From positions 62,001-126,000 of the forward strand of contig NZ_UQRQ01000008.1 of assembly GCF_900543425.1 (NCBI RefSeq): a stretch of DNA of 64,000 nucleotides, in the 5' to 3' direction. The notes beneath the pieces are model-generated. The model saw only the letters and a list, made by a program, of their open reading frames with translations, did no database searches and was not told the origin of the DNA. The stretch comes from an uncultured Sanguibacteroides sp. (GTDB lineage: Bacteria > Bacteroidota > Bacteroidia > Bacteroidales > Marinifilaceae). The number at the start of each line of letters is the position of its first letter. The stretch's first letter is position 1. The translations under genes were made by a program, and so were the position numbers. Shown here one piece after another: positions 1 through 8,944 of this stretch.

Positions 1-331
1 CCATATCGAGTGTTTGATGTTGCCACAAATCACCTACTGAAATGGCAAACACGATATCTCCACCCTTTGACTCCGAATGATCCGCAATGTATTGCATCTG
101 TTGAATGAATAATTCCGAACAATCCAACGCAAATCCCTTCGATTTCTGATGTTTAAAGTCCGTCATGTTTTGAGCATCCGGAATTACAGCAATGGTAAAA
201 GAAGTCTTCGTATTAACCGGCCCTGTTGAACCATCATCTTCACAAGACGTGATTACGAGCATCGTTAACGCACACAAAACAGCACATGTTCTAACAAATA
301 CATGTTCCTTAAATAATAATAACTTGTTCAT
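1..331 (-). CDS. Metallophosphoesterase-like lipoprotein, N-terminal part only
   Basis: The frame starts at an ATG (329-331) and stays open for 110 codons to the window edge, so the C-terminal part is outside. It begins with a basic/hydrophobic signal sequence and a lipobox-like VITSC, after which the mature lipoprotein would start at Cys with an acidic EDDG stretch. A mature segment FTIAVIPDAQNM followed about 50 residues later by SVGDLWQHQ resembles the first two metal-binding blocks of calcineurin-like phosphoesterases (xxPDxQ then GD). The rest of the active site (GNH, GH.H blocks) cannot be seen, so the fold assignment is an inference. No neighbour informs the substrate. Confidence 0.6.
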   Translation of the reverse strand, partial: MNKLLLFKEHVFVRTCAVLCALTMLVITSCEDDGSTGPVNTKTSFTIAVIPDAQNMTDFKHQKSKGFALDCSELFIQQMQYIADHSESKGGDIVFAISVGDLWQHQTLDM

Positions 332-439
332 GGTTTATTTTTTTTTGTTCGCACAAAAAAAGAGCAACAATGTTACAGCTATGCAACAGAAAAATTAAGA
401 TCCAGTGACTGCATAAATTATTCGGGTAGGAACAAAAAA

Positions 440-459
440 AGCTATCTTTTCAGATAGCT
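440..459 (-). terminator. Rho-independent terminator of the DUF2795 gene
   Basis: A perfect 8-bp stem (AGCTATCT/AGATAGCT) with a TTTC loop lies 25 nt past the DUF2795 stop. On the minus strand it is followed by a run of seven T. Confidence 0.8.
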
Positions 460-483
460 CTCTCTATTTTTTACAACACAATT

Positions 484-705
484 TCAATACTCATCCTCGT
501 TAAAGAAAAAATCATCTTTACTGGGATAATCCGGCCAAATATCCTCGATGCTTTCGAATATCTCTTCATCGTCTTCAATATCCTGAAGATTTTCAATAAC
601 TTCCATAGGCGCCCCCGAACGAATGGCATAGTCTATCAACTCATCTTTTGATGCAGGCCAAGGTGCATCTTCCAATTTAGAGGCAAGTTCCAGTGTCCAA
701 TACAT
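484..705 (-). CDS. DUF2795 domain-containing small acidic protein
   Basis: A 73-residue, strongly acidic protein with no signal sequence, so cytosolic. The N-terminal MYWTLELASKLEDAPWPASKDE block and the C-terminal IWPDYPSKDDFFFNEDEY block are the hallmark of a small conserved Bacteroidetes family (DUF2795). The helical YAIRSGAPMEVIENLQ segment is the usual middle. Function is unknown; the family is nearly invariant across Bacteroidales, which suggests a housekeeping role. It is a single-gene unit with its own terminator. The length matches the family, so the ATG at 703-705 is probably right. Confidence 0.85.
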   Translation of the reverse strand: MYWTLELASKLEDAPWPASKDELIDYAIRSGAPMEVIENLQDIEDDEEIFESIEDIWPDYPSKDDFFFNEDEY

Positions 706-862
706 GATATATCGTTTTAGAGTAATTTTCTATATTTTGCCGCGAATATATGTTTTATTTCTAATAATACAACTCTATTCGTGCTACAAGATATTATTTA
801 GAATAAATATAAATAATAGACTCCTCATCCATAATAAAATAGCGCAAAAGTTTCATGCCCTG

Positions 863-2653
863 TTACTCATCATCCGAGAAATGAATCAATACTTTACGAT
901 AAGTATTAAATATCTTCGCCTTAGATACGAACCCTATATATTTATATTCCTGAATAACAGGCAGATTCCAGGCTCCAGACTCCTCGAATTTTTTCATCAC
1001 CTTCTCCATCGAATCCTCGATATCTATAACGACGGAAGGAGCCGTCATAAAGTCACGAACATAAGTTTTGGAGTACATCTCCTGATTGAACATTACCTTA
1101 CGGATATCATCCAACAAAACAATTCCCAACAAATGTCCGTCAGCATCCAACACGGGAAAAAGATTACGACTCGACTTGGAAACAATCTTGACCAAATCAC
1201 CTAAGGTAGCATCAATTCCGATGGTCTGAAAATCCGTCTCCACCACCTTATTCAATTTCATCAAAGTCAGAACGGCCTTATCTTTATTATGAGTCAACAA
1301 ATCACCTTGCATCGCTAATCGACGGGCATAGATAGAATAAGGTTCCATCCCGCGGCTCGTCAGATAGGACATAACCGAAGTCAACATCAAAGGTAGAAGT
1401 AACGCATAACCGCCCGATATTTCAGCGATCAGGAACATGGCCGTCAAGGGGGCATTCATTACTCCGGACATCACCCCGGCCATTCCCGCCAAAACAAAAT
1501 GACTCTCCGGAACCTCACGAATACCGCTCAGGTTAATTAGCATAGCTAACAGATAACCTGCAACTCCTCCCGTAAACAGACTCGGAGCAAAAACACCACC
1601 GACCCCCCCACTACCATTAGTCAATGCCGTGGCTATAACTTTTATGAACACCATACCGATAACAAAAAGCGGCAGTATCCATATTTTATCCCGAAAATCA
1701 AAGAAGTATGTATTATTCAACAACTTATCCGGCTGTCCCCCCATCATCGTATCCAAGGCCGTATATCCCTCACCGTATAACGGAGGAAAAACAAAAATAA
1801 TGACACCCAACAACGCTCCTCCGATCGCCATCTTCTTAAACGGATGTTTGATCTTATTCAGAAAATGCTCCACCCGAAGATTCATCCGGATAAAATAGAC
1901 GGAAAGAAGTCCCGTACATACTCCTAATAATACGTAATAAGGAAAATTTCCCATGGCAAACTTATCCGTAATCTGGTATGAAAACAGAAAACCGTCTCCC
2001 ATAAAAAAGAAAGCGATCACGTAAGAAGTAATAGCCGTAAACATCAGGGGAACGAGCGAAGCCATCGTCAAATCCAGCATCAATACCTCCATCGTGAAAA
2101 CGATACCGGCAATAGGAGCTTTAAAGATTCCCGCAATGGCTCCCGCGGCACCACATCCGACCATTAACGTCATAACCTTATAGTTCATACGGAAAAGACG
2201 AGCCAGATTCGAACCAATGGAAGCTCCCGTTAAAACAATCGTGGCCTCCGTTCCCACCGAACCACCAAAGCCAATGGTCAACGTACTCGCTATCATCGAA
2301 GAATAGTTATTATGAGGTTTAATCATGCTATTCCTCCGGGATATGGCATACAAAACTTTAGTTACCCCGTGACTGATATCCTCCTTGACAAAATACTTCA
2401 CGAACAAGGTGGTCAACAATATACCGATAAAAGGGTAGACAAAAAAAAGGAGACTACCGCTATCGACCTGCATTCTCTCCGTAAAAAATATATGCGTGTA
2501 ATGCACCATATTTTTCAACAAAACTCCGGCAAGTCCCGTTACGACCCCTACCAGTATACTTAATATCACGATAAATTGCTTCTCCTTGATATTACGCACA
2601 CGCCACATTAAAAATTTCCCAAGAAACCCCTTCTCGCCAGTTGACTCAACCAT
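863..2653 (-). CDS. ClC-family chloride channel/transporter with C-terminal CBS pair
   Basis: A 596-residue polytopic membrane protein. Residues about 25-440 form the voltage-gated chloride channel domain, with the gate motif GTEAT at 134-138 (gating Glu136 kept, but the usual GxEGP reads GTEAT) and a GGVFAPSL block further on. Residues about 455-590 hold two CBS domains, which usually bind adenine nucleotides in this family. The position matching the internal proton glutamate of E. coli ClC (second E of FIIEEM) is Val190 in FTMEVL, as in many ClC channels. The GSGIP anion motif is not recognisable; the region reads DISHGVTKV. It lies 14 nt after the DUF4831 gene and probably shares its transcript with nnr. 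Whether it is a channel or an exchanger cannot be settled from sequence. Confidence 0.9.
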   Translation of the reverse strand: MVESTGEKGFLGKFLMWRVRNIKEKQFIVILSILVGVVTGLAGVLLKNMVHYTHIFFTERMQVDSGSLLFFVYPFIGILLTTLFVKYFVKEDISHGVTKVLYAISRRNSMIKPHNNYSSMIASTLTIGFGGSVGTEATIVLTGASIGSNLARLFRMNYKVMTLMVGCGAAGAIAGIFKAPIAGIVFTMEVLMLDLTMASLVPLMFTAITSYVIAFFFMGDGFLFSYQITDKFAMGNFPYYVLLGVCTGLLSVYFIRMNLRVEHFLNKIKHPFKKMAIGGALLGVIIFVFPPLYGEGYTALDTMMGGQPDKLLNNTYFFDFRDKIWILPLFVIGMVFIKVIATALTNGSGGVGGVFAPSLFTGGVAGYLLAMLINLSGIREVPESHFVLAGMAGVMSGVMNAPLTAMFLIAEISGGYALLLPLMLTSVMSYLTSRGMEPYSIYARRLAMQGDLLTHNKDKAVLTLMKLNKVVETDFQTIGIDATLGDLVKIVSKSSRNLFPVLDADGHLLGIVLLDDIRKVMFNQEMYSKTYVRDFMTAPSVVIDIEDSMEKVMKKFEESGAWNLPVIQEYKYIGFVSKAKIFNTYRKVLIHFSDDE

Positions 2654-2667
2654 ATTTCTAATTCCTT

Positions 2668-3789
2668 TTATCGGTTCTTCTTCACACTCTTTAACGAACC
2701 GTATTCGGGGTAAAATTCAAGACTCATTCCCTCGTTATTAATCACATCCAAAGGAAATATCTTTGTATACCCTAATTGCGGAATAACACATTGTTTCGTA
2801 ACCAGATTTTTATTACCACAAGTTAAAACCAGATTAGCAACGGCCGGAACTCGATAAGTCACCCCTATCACAGGCTTATGGGCAGAATCATTCTCCTTCG
2901 GAGGTAAAATCACATTCTGCACTTCAATTATATAGGGTTCGGCCGACACGTTATTTTTAGCGGCAATACCGCTTGTTTTCGAAAAACGGAAGAGGGTTAC
3001 CGATTCATCCGCTTTTTGCGGCATATAAACAAACTCCCGTCTCACCTGCTCTTTTACCCTTTTACCCATAAAAAGGCTCAGGTAATCTTTTTCCAAAGCA
3101 TCTAACTTTCCCAATGCCTCCCGGGTGGCAGGTCCGGAACTACTTGCTCCGGACAATAAATCCAATCTTTTTTTACGGATATCGAAAATTTCGTCTGTAA
3201 TTTCCTTTACGTAATCCTTCTCCTCTTTCAGTACGTATCGTTCAATCGGGTCCCATACCCTACGCATCTCTCCCTCTACCTCTATCACGGAAAAATTAGA
3301 ATCCAGAACCTCCTTCAATGTAGAACGTACTCCAAAACGAACGTATTCGATCTTCTGATCCTTATTTTCTTTAGGTACAATATAGAACACCTCTTTTTCC
3401 GACTCCATATTGGCCTGATTACCGTTCACTCCAGACAAAAAACCTTCCGGTGTCAGGTTTAAACAGATTCCGGTGTATTCTCCCGTAGTCGTCACGGAAT
3501 AAATATTTTTAGTATCGGGAAGGACTTGCGGGGTTATCCGTATATCCTTAAGTTCCCACTCTTCCCCTGCCACATCTATATCAGGCCTAACCCCCAACTG
3601 CTGTTCGGCATAATGACGGAAAGGACCAGGTATTAATTTCACTCGTTCCATGGTCACTTCCACCTTAAAACTCACTTTAGGAAGCATATAACTCACCGAG
3701 ACAGGGGTGGACAACTCTCTCTTCTTCTGTCCTAAAACCGACAAAGAAACGAACCCGATCAATACCCATATAAAACAAATCTTTTTCAT
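2668..3789 (-). CDS. DUF4831 family secreted protein
   Basis: A 373-residue protein with a clear signal peptide (MKKICFIWVLIGFVSLSVLGQ, cleavage probably at LGQ-KK), so periplasmic or surface-associated. It matches the Bacteroidetes family DUF4831 by its opening (VSYMLPKVSFKVEVTMERVKLIPGPF followed by YAEQQLG) and by its all-beta, repeated two-domain look; there are no catalytic motifs that I recognise. It sits between nnr (54 nt upstream) and the ClC gene (14 nt downstream), all on minus, which suggests one operon. Function is unknown. Confidence 0.8.
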   Translation of the reverse strand: MKKICFIWVLIGFVSLSVLGQKKRELSTPVSVSYMLPKVSFKVEVTMERVKLIPGPFRHYAEQQLGVRPDIDVAGEEWELKDIRITPQVLPDTKNIYSVTTTGEYTGICLNLTPEGFLSGVNGNQANMESEKEVFYIVPKENKDQKIEYVRFGVRSTLKEVLDSNFSVIEVEGEMRRVWDPIERYVLKEEKDYVKEITDEIFDIRKKRLDLLSGASSSGPATREALGKLDALEKDYLSLFMGKRVKEQVRREFVYMPQKADESVTLFRFSKTSGIAAKNNVSAEPYIIEVQNVILPPKENDSAHKPVIGVTYRVPAVANLVLTCGNKNLVTKQCVIPQLGYTKIFPLDVINNEGMSLEFYPEYGSLKSVKKNR

Positions 3790-3843
3790 GATCTCTCTCC
3801 TTATTATTTAAAAAAGAATCCTTACACGCTTTTTTTCTATTCC

Positions 3844-5367
3844 TTAAACTAACGTTTCCAATTTTCTCCATGCTTTTCCAAGAAAAGCGACAATATCTCC
3901 CGATTTCATTCCGCGTATTCCCATCTCCTCTCTCGCCAGATCTCCAGCCATTCCATGAATAAAAACTCCTGTCAAAGTCGCATCCAATATAGGCATACCA
4001 CTTGCCAACAGTCCTGTAATAATCCCTGTCAACACATCTCCCGATCCACCTTTGGCCATTCCGGAATTTCCAGTTGCATTAAAATAACATTTTCCCTCCG
4101 GTGTAGCGACCACAGAATGAGCACCTTTTAATACAACATACACATTATATTTTCCTGCAAAAATGCTCAATTTATTTAATCTATCAAAATCATTTTCACT
4201 TTTTCCTGCTAATCTTTCAAATTCTTTGGGATGAGGCGTCAAAACTGCACCTTCGGGCAATAATTTTAACAAACGGGAATCAGCGGCAAGTAAATTCAGG
4301 GCATCCGCATCCAAAACCATCCTCCCTTTCCAATCTTTCAACAAACACTCCAACCCGAGAGCCGTTTCTGTCGATATCCCTATTCCCGGTCCAATACCCA
4401 CGACCCGGTATTTTGACAAATCCGAAACACGAGTAAAACAGTCCTCATCAACATCTTCTTCAATTAAGGTTTCCGGTACGGCAAGATGCAAAATCTTTTT
4501 TAAGGAACGAGGAAGATGAAGGGTTAACAGACCTACACCCGAATGCAAAGCCCCCTCGGCAGCCAATATCGCAGCTCCCATCATTCTATAAGACCCGGCT
4601 ATCATTAAAGCATGTCCCATTTCTCCTTTATGCACGAATTTCCCTACTTTCGGCAAACGGGAAGCAAGTACATCCGCCGTCAAATAATAATAGGGAGAAA
4701 ACAGATCCTGTAAGACCTCCGGATGCAAGCCTATATTCAAAACCTCAAAATCTCCTACATAGCGATAATTTTCGGGAAACATAAAAGCCAATTTGGGAAA
4801 TTGAAAGGTAAGCGTATAATCGGCTGCCACTATACTTCCCGTATTCTTTGCATTATCCTCCCCCAATAAGCCGGAAGGTACATCTACTGCAACAACCGGC
4901 AAAGCGGAGTGATTTATCTTATCTATTACTCCGGCACACCATCCTGTTACCGGACGATTCAATCCGGCTCCGAACAGGGCATCGATCCATATTCCCTGCT
5001 GGGGTTCCATATCGAAATCGGTAATCTCTCGAATATCGAAACACCTTCCGGAACGGGCCAGATAATCCTCCCGATACTTCTTACAATCGATAGATAAACA
5101 CGCTCCAGTCCAAACCTGATACACTATGACTTCGTACCCTTTTTCCAATAAGATTCCGGCAACAGCAAAACCATCTCCCCCATTATTCCCTACTCCCGAA
5201 ACTATGTTAAAAATAGAATTATTCGGAAAAATTTTCAAAAGCCGGGAGGTAAAAACTTCAGCCGCTCTCTTCATTAATAGTGATGAACTTATTGGCTCAT
5301 GCTCAATGGTATATCTATCAATTTCTTTTAAATCAGATGTTTCAAAAATCTTATTATACTTTTTCAT
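3844..5367 (-). CDS. nnr: Bifunctional NAD(P)H-hydrate epimerase / ADP-dependent NAD(P)H-hydrate dehydratase
   Basis: This cytosolic enzyme repairs hydrated NAD(P)H: the N-terminal YjeF_N half epimerises R to S NAD(P)HX and the C-terminal YjeF_C half dehydrates S-NADHX using ADP. Visible motifs are VGNNGGDGFAVAG, DALFGAGLNRPV and VDVPSGL in the first half, then GHALMIAGS, LTPHPKEFERL and NSGMAKGGSGDVLTGII in the second. The length of 507 residues fits the fused bacterial form. The frame can be extended to a TTG at 5382, but the ATG at 5365-5367 gives the natural N-terminus MKKYNKIF and is preferred. First gene of a probable nnr-DUF4831-ClC unit, divergent from the peptide transporter at 5479. 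Confidence 0.93.
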   Translation of the reverse strand: MKKYNKIFETSDLKEIDRYTIEHEPISSSLLMKRAAEVFTSRLLKIFPNNSIFNIVSGVGNNGGDGFAVAGILLEKGYEVIVYQVWTGACLSIDCKKYREDYLARSGRCFDIREITDFDMEPQQGIWIDALFGAGLNRPVTGWCAGVIDKINHSALPVVAVDVPSGLLGEDNAKNTGSIVAADYTLTFQFPKLAFMFPENYRYVGDFEVLNIGLHPEVLQDLFSPYYYLTADVLASRLPKVGKFVHKGEMGHALMIAGSYRMMGAAILAAEGALHSGVGLLTLHLPRSLKKILHLAVPETLIEEDVDEDCFTRVSDLSKYRVVGIGPGIGISTETALGLECLLKDWKGRMVLDADALNLLAADSRLLKLLPEGAVLTPHPKEFERLAGKSENDFDRLNKLSIFAGKYNVYVVLKGAHSVVATPEGKCYFNATGNSGMAKGGSGDVLTGIITGLLASGMPILDATLTGVFIHGMAGDLAREEMGIRGMKSGDIVAFLGKAWRKLETLV

Positions 5368-5415
5368 AGGTTCCAAGTTCAAACGTTTTCGTGTTTTAAA
5401 GATAAAAAATTATCC

Positions 5416-5423
5416 TATATTTG
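5416..5423 (+). promoter_or_regulatory. Bacteroidetes -7 box upstream of the first peptide symporter
   Basis: TATATTTG matches the TAnnTTTG -7 consensus of the Bacteroides primary sigma factor. It lies 55 nt before the start codon at 5479, in the short divergent region between nnr and the transporter. No clean -33 box is seen. Confidence 0.6.
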
Positions 5424-5478
5424 CGAGGTTGGAGTGCGAATAAAGTTAAATCATTATTAATTTATAAATATCAAAACT

Positions 5479-7038
5479 ATGTTTAAAAAACACCCCAAAG
5501 GACTATTGGCGGCTGCCCTTGCTAATATGGGAGAACGCTTCGGTTTTTACATTATGATGGCAATTCTTACATTGTTCATCTCTGCAAAATTCGGTTTATC
5601 CGAGACCACAACCGGATACGTTTACTCGGCTTTTTATGCTTCCATTTACCTACTGGCATTAGTAGGAGGAGTTATTGCCGATAAAACGAAAAATTATAAA
5701 GGTACTATACTTATCGGTTTGATTCTGATGGCTGTCGGTTATCTGATCATTGCCATACCGACCCCGACACCCGTTCCCAGCATGGGACTCTATTTAACCA
5801 TTACCTGTGTGGGACTTTTGGTTATTGCTTTTGGTAACGGTTTATTTAAAGGAAATCTTCAGGCTTTAGTCGGCCAAATGTATGATAACAATGAATATTC
5901 CGAAAGAAGAGATTCCGGGTTCCAAATATTTTATATGTTTATCAATATCGGCGGTTTTTTTGCCCCGTGGATCGCAATCGGTGTTAGAAACTGGTGGTTA
6001 AAAGTAAACAATTTTGATTACAACGCCGGGTTACCGGAGTTATGCCACCAATACCTTGCTCAAGGCTCCTCCATGCCGGCAGAATCTGTAACCCGTTTGA
6101 CAGAATATGCCAATGCTGCCTATTTGGAAGGCTCGATGACGGATTTACCTACTTTTGTAAACAGCTATTTAGACGTTTTCAATCGTGGCTTCCAATACGC
6201 CTTTATGGCTGCGATCGGAGCCATGTTAATCTCTTTAGTAATCTATTTGGTTAACAAGCACAAATTCCCCGATCCAGCTAAAAAAGCAGTATCGCCCACC
6301 AAAAACACTCCTCAAATAAGCAAAGAAGAGATTAGCATGAACGCTCAAGAGATCAGGCAACGTATATACGCTTTATTCGCCGTATTCGGGGTTGTTATTT
6401 TCTTCTGGCTCTCCTTCCACCAAAACGGTTATTCCTTAACCTATTTTGCCCGCGATTACGTGAATTTAAATGTAATAGATATTAATTTAGGATTTACGCG
6501 AATTAAAGGAGCTGAAATATTCCAGGCAGTAAATCCCTTCTTTGTTGTAACGCTGACTCCGCTGATCATGTGGTTGTTCGGGTATTTAAAGAGACAAAGA
6601 AAAGAACCTTCAACGCCGATGAAAATTGCCATTGGTATGGGAATTGCGGCTCTTGCCTATATATTCCTGATGATTTTCTCTTTCGTGTTACCGGCAAAAG
6701 AGACATTAAGCACGATGACGGAAGCACAAATCAGTGCCATTCGTATCACCCCCTGGGTCATGGTAGGACTTTATTTCATCCTTACCGTTGCCGAACTGTT
6801 TATTTCTCCTCTCGGATTGTCTTTCGTTTCCAAAGTGGCACCTCCGCACTTACAAGGTCTAATGCAAGGTTGTTGGTTAGCGGCAACGGCCGTAGGAAAC
6901 GCCTTACTATTTATCGGGGGACTCCTTTACACCTCCGTACCCATTTGGGCTTGTTGGCTGGTATTTGTTTGTGCCACCGCAGCTTCCATGATTGTCATGC
7001 TTTCCATGGTAAAATGGCTTGAAAGAGTAGCAAAATAA
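5479..7038 (+). CDS. Peptide MFS transporter (POT/PTR2 family), copy 1
   Basis: A 519-residue proton-coupled oligopeptide symporter of the inner membrane. The N-terminus carries NMGERFGFY, the Bacteroidetes version of the ExxERFxYY proton-coupling motif (first Glu replaced by Asn/Met context), and the PTR signature region reads FYMFINIGGFFAPW. About 12-14 hydrophobic helices are visible, with two hydrophilic insertions around residues 180-240 and 270-300. The C-terminal FVSKVAPPHLQGLMQG block is also typical. A paralogue follows 95 nt downstream, separated by a terminator and its own promoter, so this is a tandem duplicate rather than one operon. Di/tripeptides are the likely substrates. Confidence 0.9.
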   Translation: MFKKHPKGLLAAALANMGERFGFYIMMAILTLFISAKFGLSETTTGYVYSAFYASIYLLALVGGVIADKTKNYKGTILIGLILMAVGYLIIAIPTPTPVPSMGLYLTITCVGLLVIAFGNGLFKGNLQALVGQMYDNNEYSERRDSGFQIFYMFINIGGFFAPWIAIGVRNWWLKVNNFDYNAGLPELCHQYLAQGSSMPAESVTRLTEYANAAYLEGSMTDLPTFVNSYLDVFNRGFQYAFMAAIGAMLISLVIYLVNKHKFPDPAKKAVSPTKNTPQISKEEISMNAQEIRQRIYALFAVFGVVIFFWLSFHQNGYSLTYFARDYVNLNVIDINLGFTRIKGAEIFQAVNPFFVVTLTPLIMWLFGYLKRQRKEPSTPMKIAIGMGIAALAYIFLMIFSFVLPAKETLSTMTEAQISAIRITPWVMVGLYFILTVAELFISPLGLSFVSKVAPPHLQGLMQGCWLAATAVGNALLFIGGLLYTSVPIWACWLVFVCATAASMIVMLSMVKWLERVAK

Positions 7039-7055
7039 ATAAAGCATAATATTTC

Positions 7056-7084
7056 AAAAGCGAGGTGAAAGCCTCGCTTTTTTT
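7056..7084 (+). terminator. Rho-independent terminator after symporter copy 1
   Basis: Stem AAAAGCGAGG / CCTCGCTTTT with a 6-nt loop, followed by a T tract. The same GCGAGG/CCTCGC stem recurs after the second symporter at 8889-8920. Confidence 0.85.
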
Positions 7085-7085
7085 A

Positions 7086-7093
7086 TATCTTTG
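7086..7093 (+). promoter_or_regulatory. -7 box of symporter copy 2
   Basis: TATCTTTG is a perfect TAnnTTTG box directly downstream of the preceding terminator and 40 nt before the ATG at 7134. It shows that the second symporter has its own promoter. Confidence 0.65.
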
Positions 7094-7133
7094 CGACAGC
7101 AAACCTATAATATTAATTTTAAAATAACGTTGT

Positions 7134-8873
7134 ATGTTAAAAGATCATCCAAGAGGATTATTTGTATTGGCGTTTGCTAACATGGGAGAACGTTTCGGTT
7201 ACTATACCATGTTGGCCATCTTTACACTGTATCTTCAAGCCCGCTATGGTTGGACATCTGCAGCCACAGGACAAGTTTTTGGTGGTTTCCTCGCTGCTGT
7301 TTATTTCTTACCCGTATTCGGGGGTTTTATCGCCGATAAATATTTAGGCTACGGTAAAACAATTACACTCGGTACTGTCATCATGTTTTTCGGTTATGCT
7401 TTACTTGCATTCGGAAGCGGTCTGGCCAGTATGTTTATATCATTAGGCCTTATTGCCCTGGGTACCGGATTTTTTAAGGGAAACTTACAAGTATTGGTGG
7501 GTAATCTTTACGATTCGCCCAAATACAGCAAAAACCGGGATTTGGCATTCAGTATTTTCTACATGTGTATTAATATCGGTGCCTTCTTCGCTCCCAGTAT
7601 GGCAGAAGCCATCACAAACTCCATCATGGGAAAATCCGGTCTGGAATATTCCGGAAAAATACCGGCATTAGCACATCAGCTAATCGACGGAACCATTAAC
7701 CAGGCCTCTGCCGGGTATACCGAATTGGTTAACTTCGCCGCATCTCAGGGACAAACCATTAGCAGCCTCGATGGATTAAAGGCCTTTGCTCAAAATTACA
7801 TCGACGTTCTATGCCAATCCTACAATTACGGTTTCGGTGTAGCTTGTATTAGTTTGATCGTATCGTTAGCCATATTTTTAGGCTTCCGCAAATTTTACAA
7901 ATCCGCCGATGCTACCGAAAAGGAAAAAGCTCAAGGTAAAGGAGCTAAAGATGCTGTTGTCATTGAATTGACCCCCAAACAAACCAAAGAGCGTTTGATT
8001 GCTTTAGGATTGGTTTTTGCCGTGGTTATTTTCTTTTGGATGTCATTCCACCAGAACGGTTTGACCATGACGCTCTTTGCTCGTGACTACACGGTTTCTC
8101 ACGTAACAGGTTACTCCAGTCTTCTGTTTTCTCTTTATGGCTTGGTACCTATCATACTATTATTCTATGGGCTGTTTATGGTTATTACCGGGGAGAAAAA
8201 AGTGAAACCTATTGGCGGAATCATGTCTGTCGTGTTCATTTTAGTACTCTATTTTGTTTACCAGACAAAATTTGCAGATGTCGTAACACCGATCACACCG
8301 CAAATCTTCCAGCAATTCAATCCGATGTTCATCATCATATTAACCCCCGTGTTCGTGGGTCTATTCGGTTGGTTAAACAGCAAGAAAAAAGAACCGTCTG
8401 CCCCGCGTAAAATCGGGATCGGTATGATCATTGCCGCGTTAGGCTTCCTTGTACTTCTGTTCGGCTCGTTCGGATTAACTGCTCCTGCCGATCTACAAGC
8501 CAATCCGATGTCTGAAAGCGATATGGTTTCTCCTTACTGGTTGATCAATACTTACCTTGTTTTAACCTGTGCCGAATTATTCTTAAGCCCGATGGGAATC
8601 TCTTTTGTGTCAAAAGTTGCTCCTCCCAAGTACAAAGGTTTAATGCAGGGAGGATGGTTTGCCGCTACTGCTATCGGTAACTATTTAGTAGGTATCATCG
8701 GATACTTCTGGGAAAAAGTAAGTTTGGTTGCCCTTTGGGGTATTCTTATCGGTTGTTGCGCTATCTCTGCAATCTTTATCTTCTCTATCATGGGACGTCT
8801 TGAAAAAGTAACCCGCGAATCAGAGGAACAATTAGCCGCTGCAGAGGCTGCTGCCAAACAAAAAGAAAACTAA
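7134..8873 (+). CDS. Peptide MFS transporter (POT/PTR2 family), copy 2
   Basis: A 579-residue inner-membrane proton/oligopeptide symporter, paralogous to the preceding gene: both share NMGERFG(F/Y)Y, GGxIADK, FKGNLQ(A/V)LVG, FYMxINIG(G/A)FFAP, VVIFFW(L/M)SFHQNG and FVSKVAPP(H/K). This copy is longer by an extra helical segment around residues 340-400 (a hydrophobic stretch after SSLLFSLYGLVPIILLFYG) and by an Ala/Glu/Lys-rich cytosolic tail. It is flanked by its own promoter and terminator. Two diverged copies side by side suggest different substrate range or affinity; the sequence does not show which. Confidence 0.9.
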   Translation: MLKDHPRGLFVLAFANMGERFGYYTMLAIFTLYLQARYGWTSAATGQVFGGFLAAVYFLPVFGGFIADKYLGYGKTITLGTVIMFFGYALLAFGSGLASMFISLGLIALGTGFFKGNLQVLVGNLYDSPKYSKNRDLAFSIFYMCINIGAFFAPSMAEAITNSIMGKSGLEYSGKIPALAHQLIDGTINQASAGYTELVNFAASQGQTISSLDGLKAFAQNYIDVLCQSYNYGFGVACISLIVSLAIFLGFRKFYKSADATEKEKAQGKGAKDAVVIELTPKQTKERLIALGLVFAVVIFFWMSFHQNGLTMTLFARDYTVSHVTGYSSLLFSLYGLVPIILLFYGLFMVITGEKKVKPIGGIMSVVFILVLYFVYQTKFADVVTPITPQIFQQFNPMFIIILTPVFVGLFGWLNSKKKEPSAPRKIGIGMIIAALGFLVLLFGSFGLTAPADLQANPMSESDMVSPYWLINTYLVLTCAELFLSPMGISFVSKVAPPKYKGLMQGGWFAATAIGNYLVGIIGYFWEKVSLVALWGILIGCCAISAIFIFSIMGRLEKVTRESEEQLAAAEAAAKQKEN

Positions 8874-8888
8874 TTTTTACCTTATAAC

Positions 8889-8920
8889 AAAAAAGCGAGG
8901 TTATGAAGCCTCGCTTTTTT
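8889..8920 (+). terminator. Rho-independent terminator after symporter copy 2
   Basis: Stem AAAAAAGCGAGG / CCTCGCTTTTTT around a loop of 8 nt, with the U-tract formed by the 3' arm. The core of the stem is identical to that of the terminator after copy 1. An ATG at 8903 inside the loop is not a credible start for the next gene. Confidence 0.85.
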
Positions 8921-8944
8921 TATACAACCCAAATAAAAGGCAGT

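Noticed and set aside
704..1204. 166-codon plus-strand open frame opposite the ClC gene
   Set aside because: It is antisense to the CBS region of the ClC gene, begins in the upstream DUF2795 promoter region and has no protein-like pattern.
8903..8944. Upstream ATG for the Crp/Fnr gene
   Set aside because: It lies in the loop of the preceding terminator.
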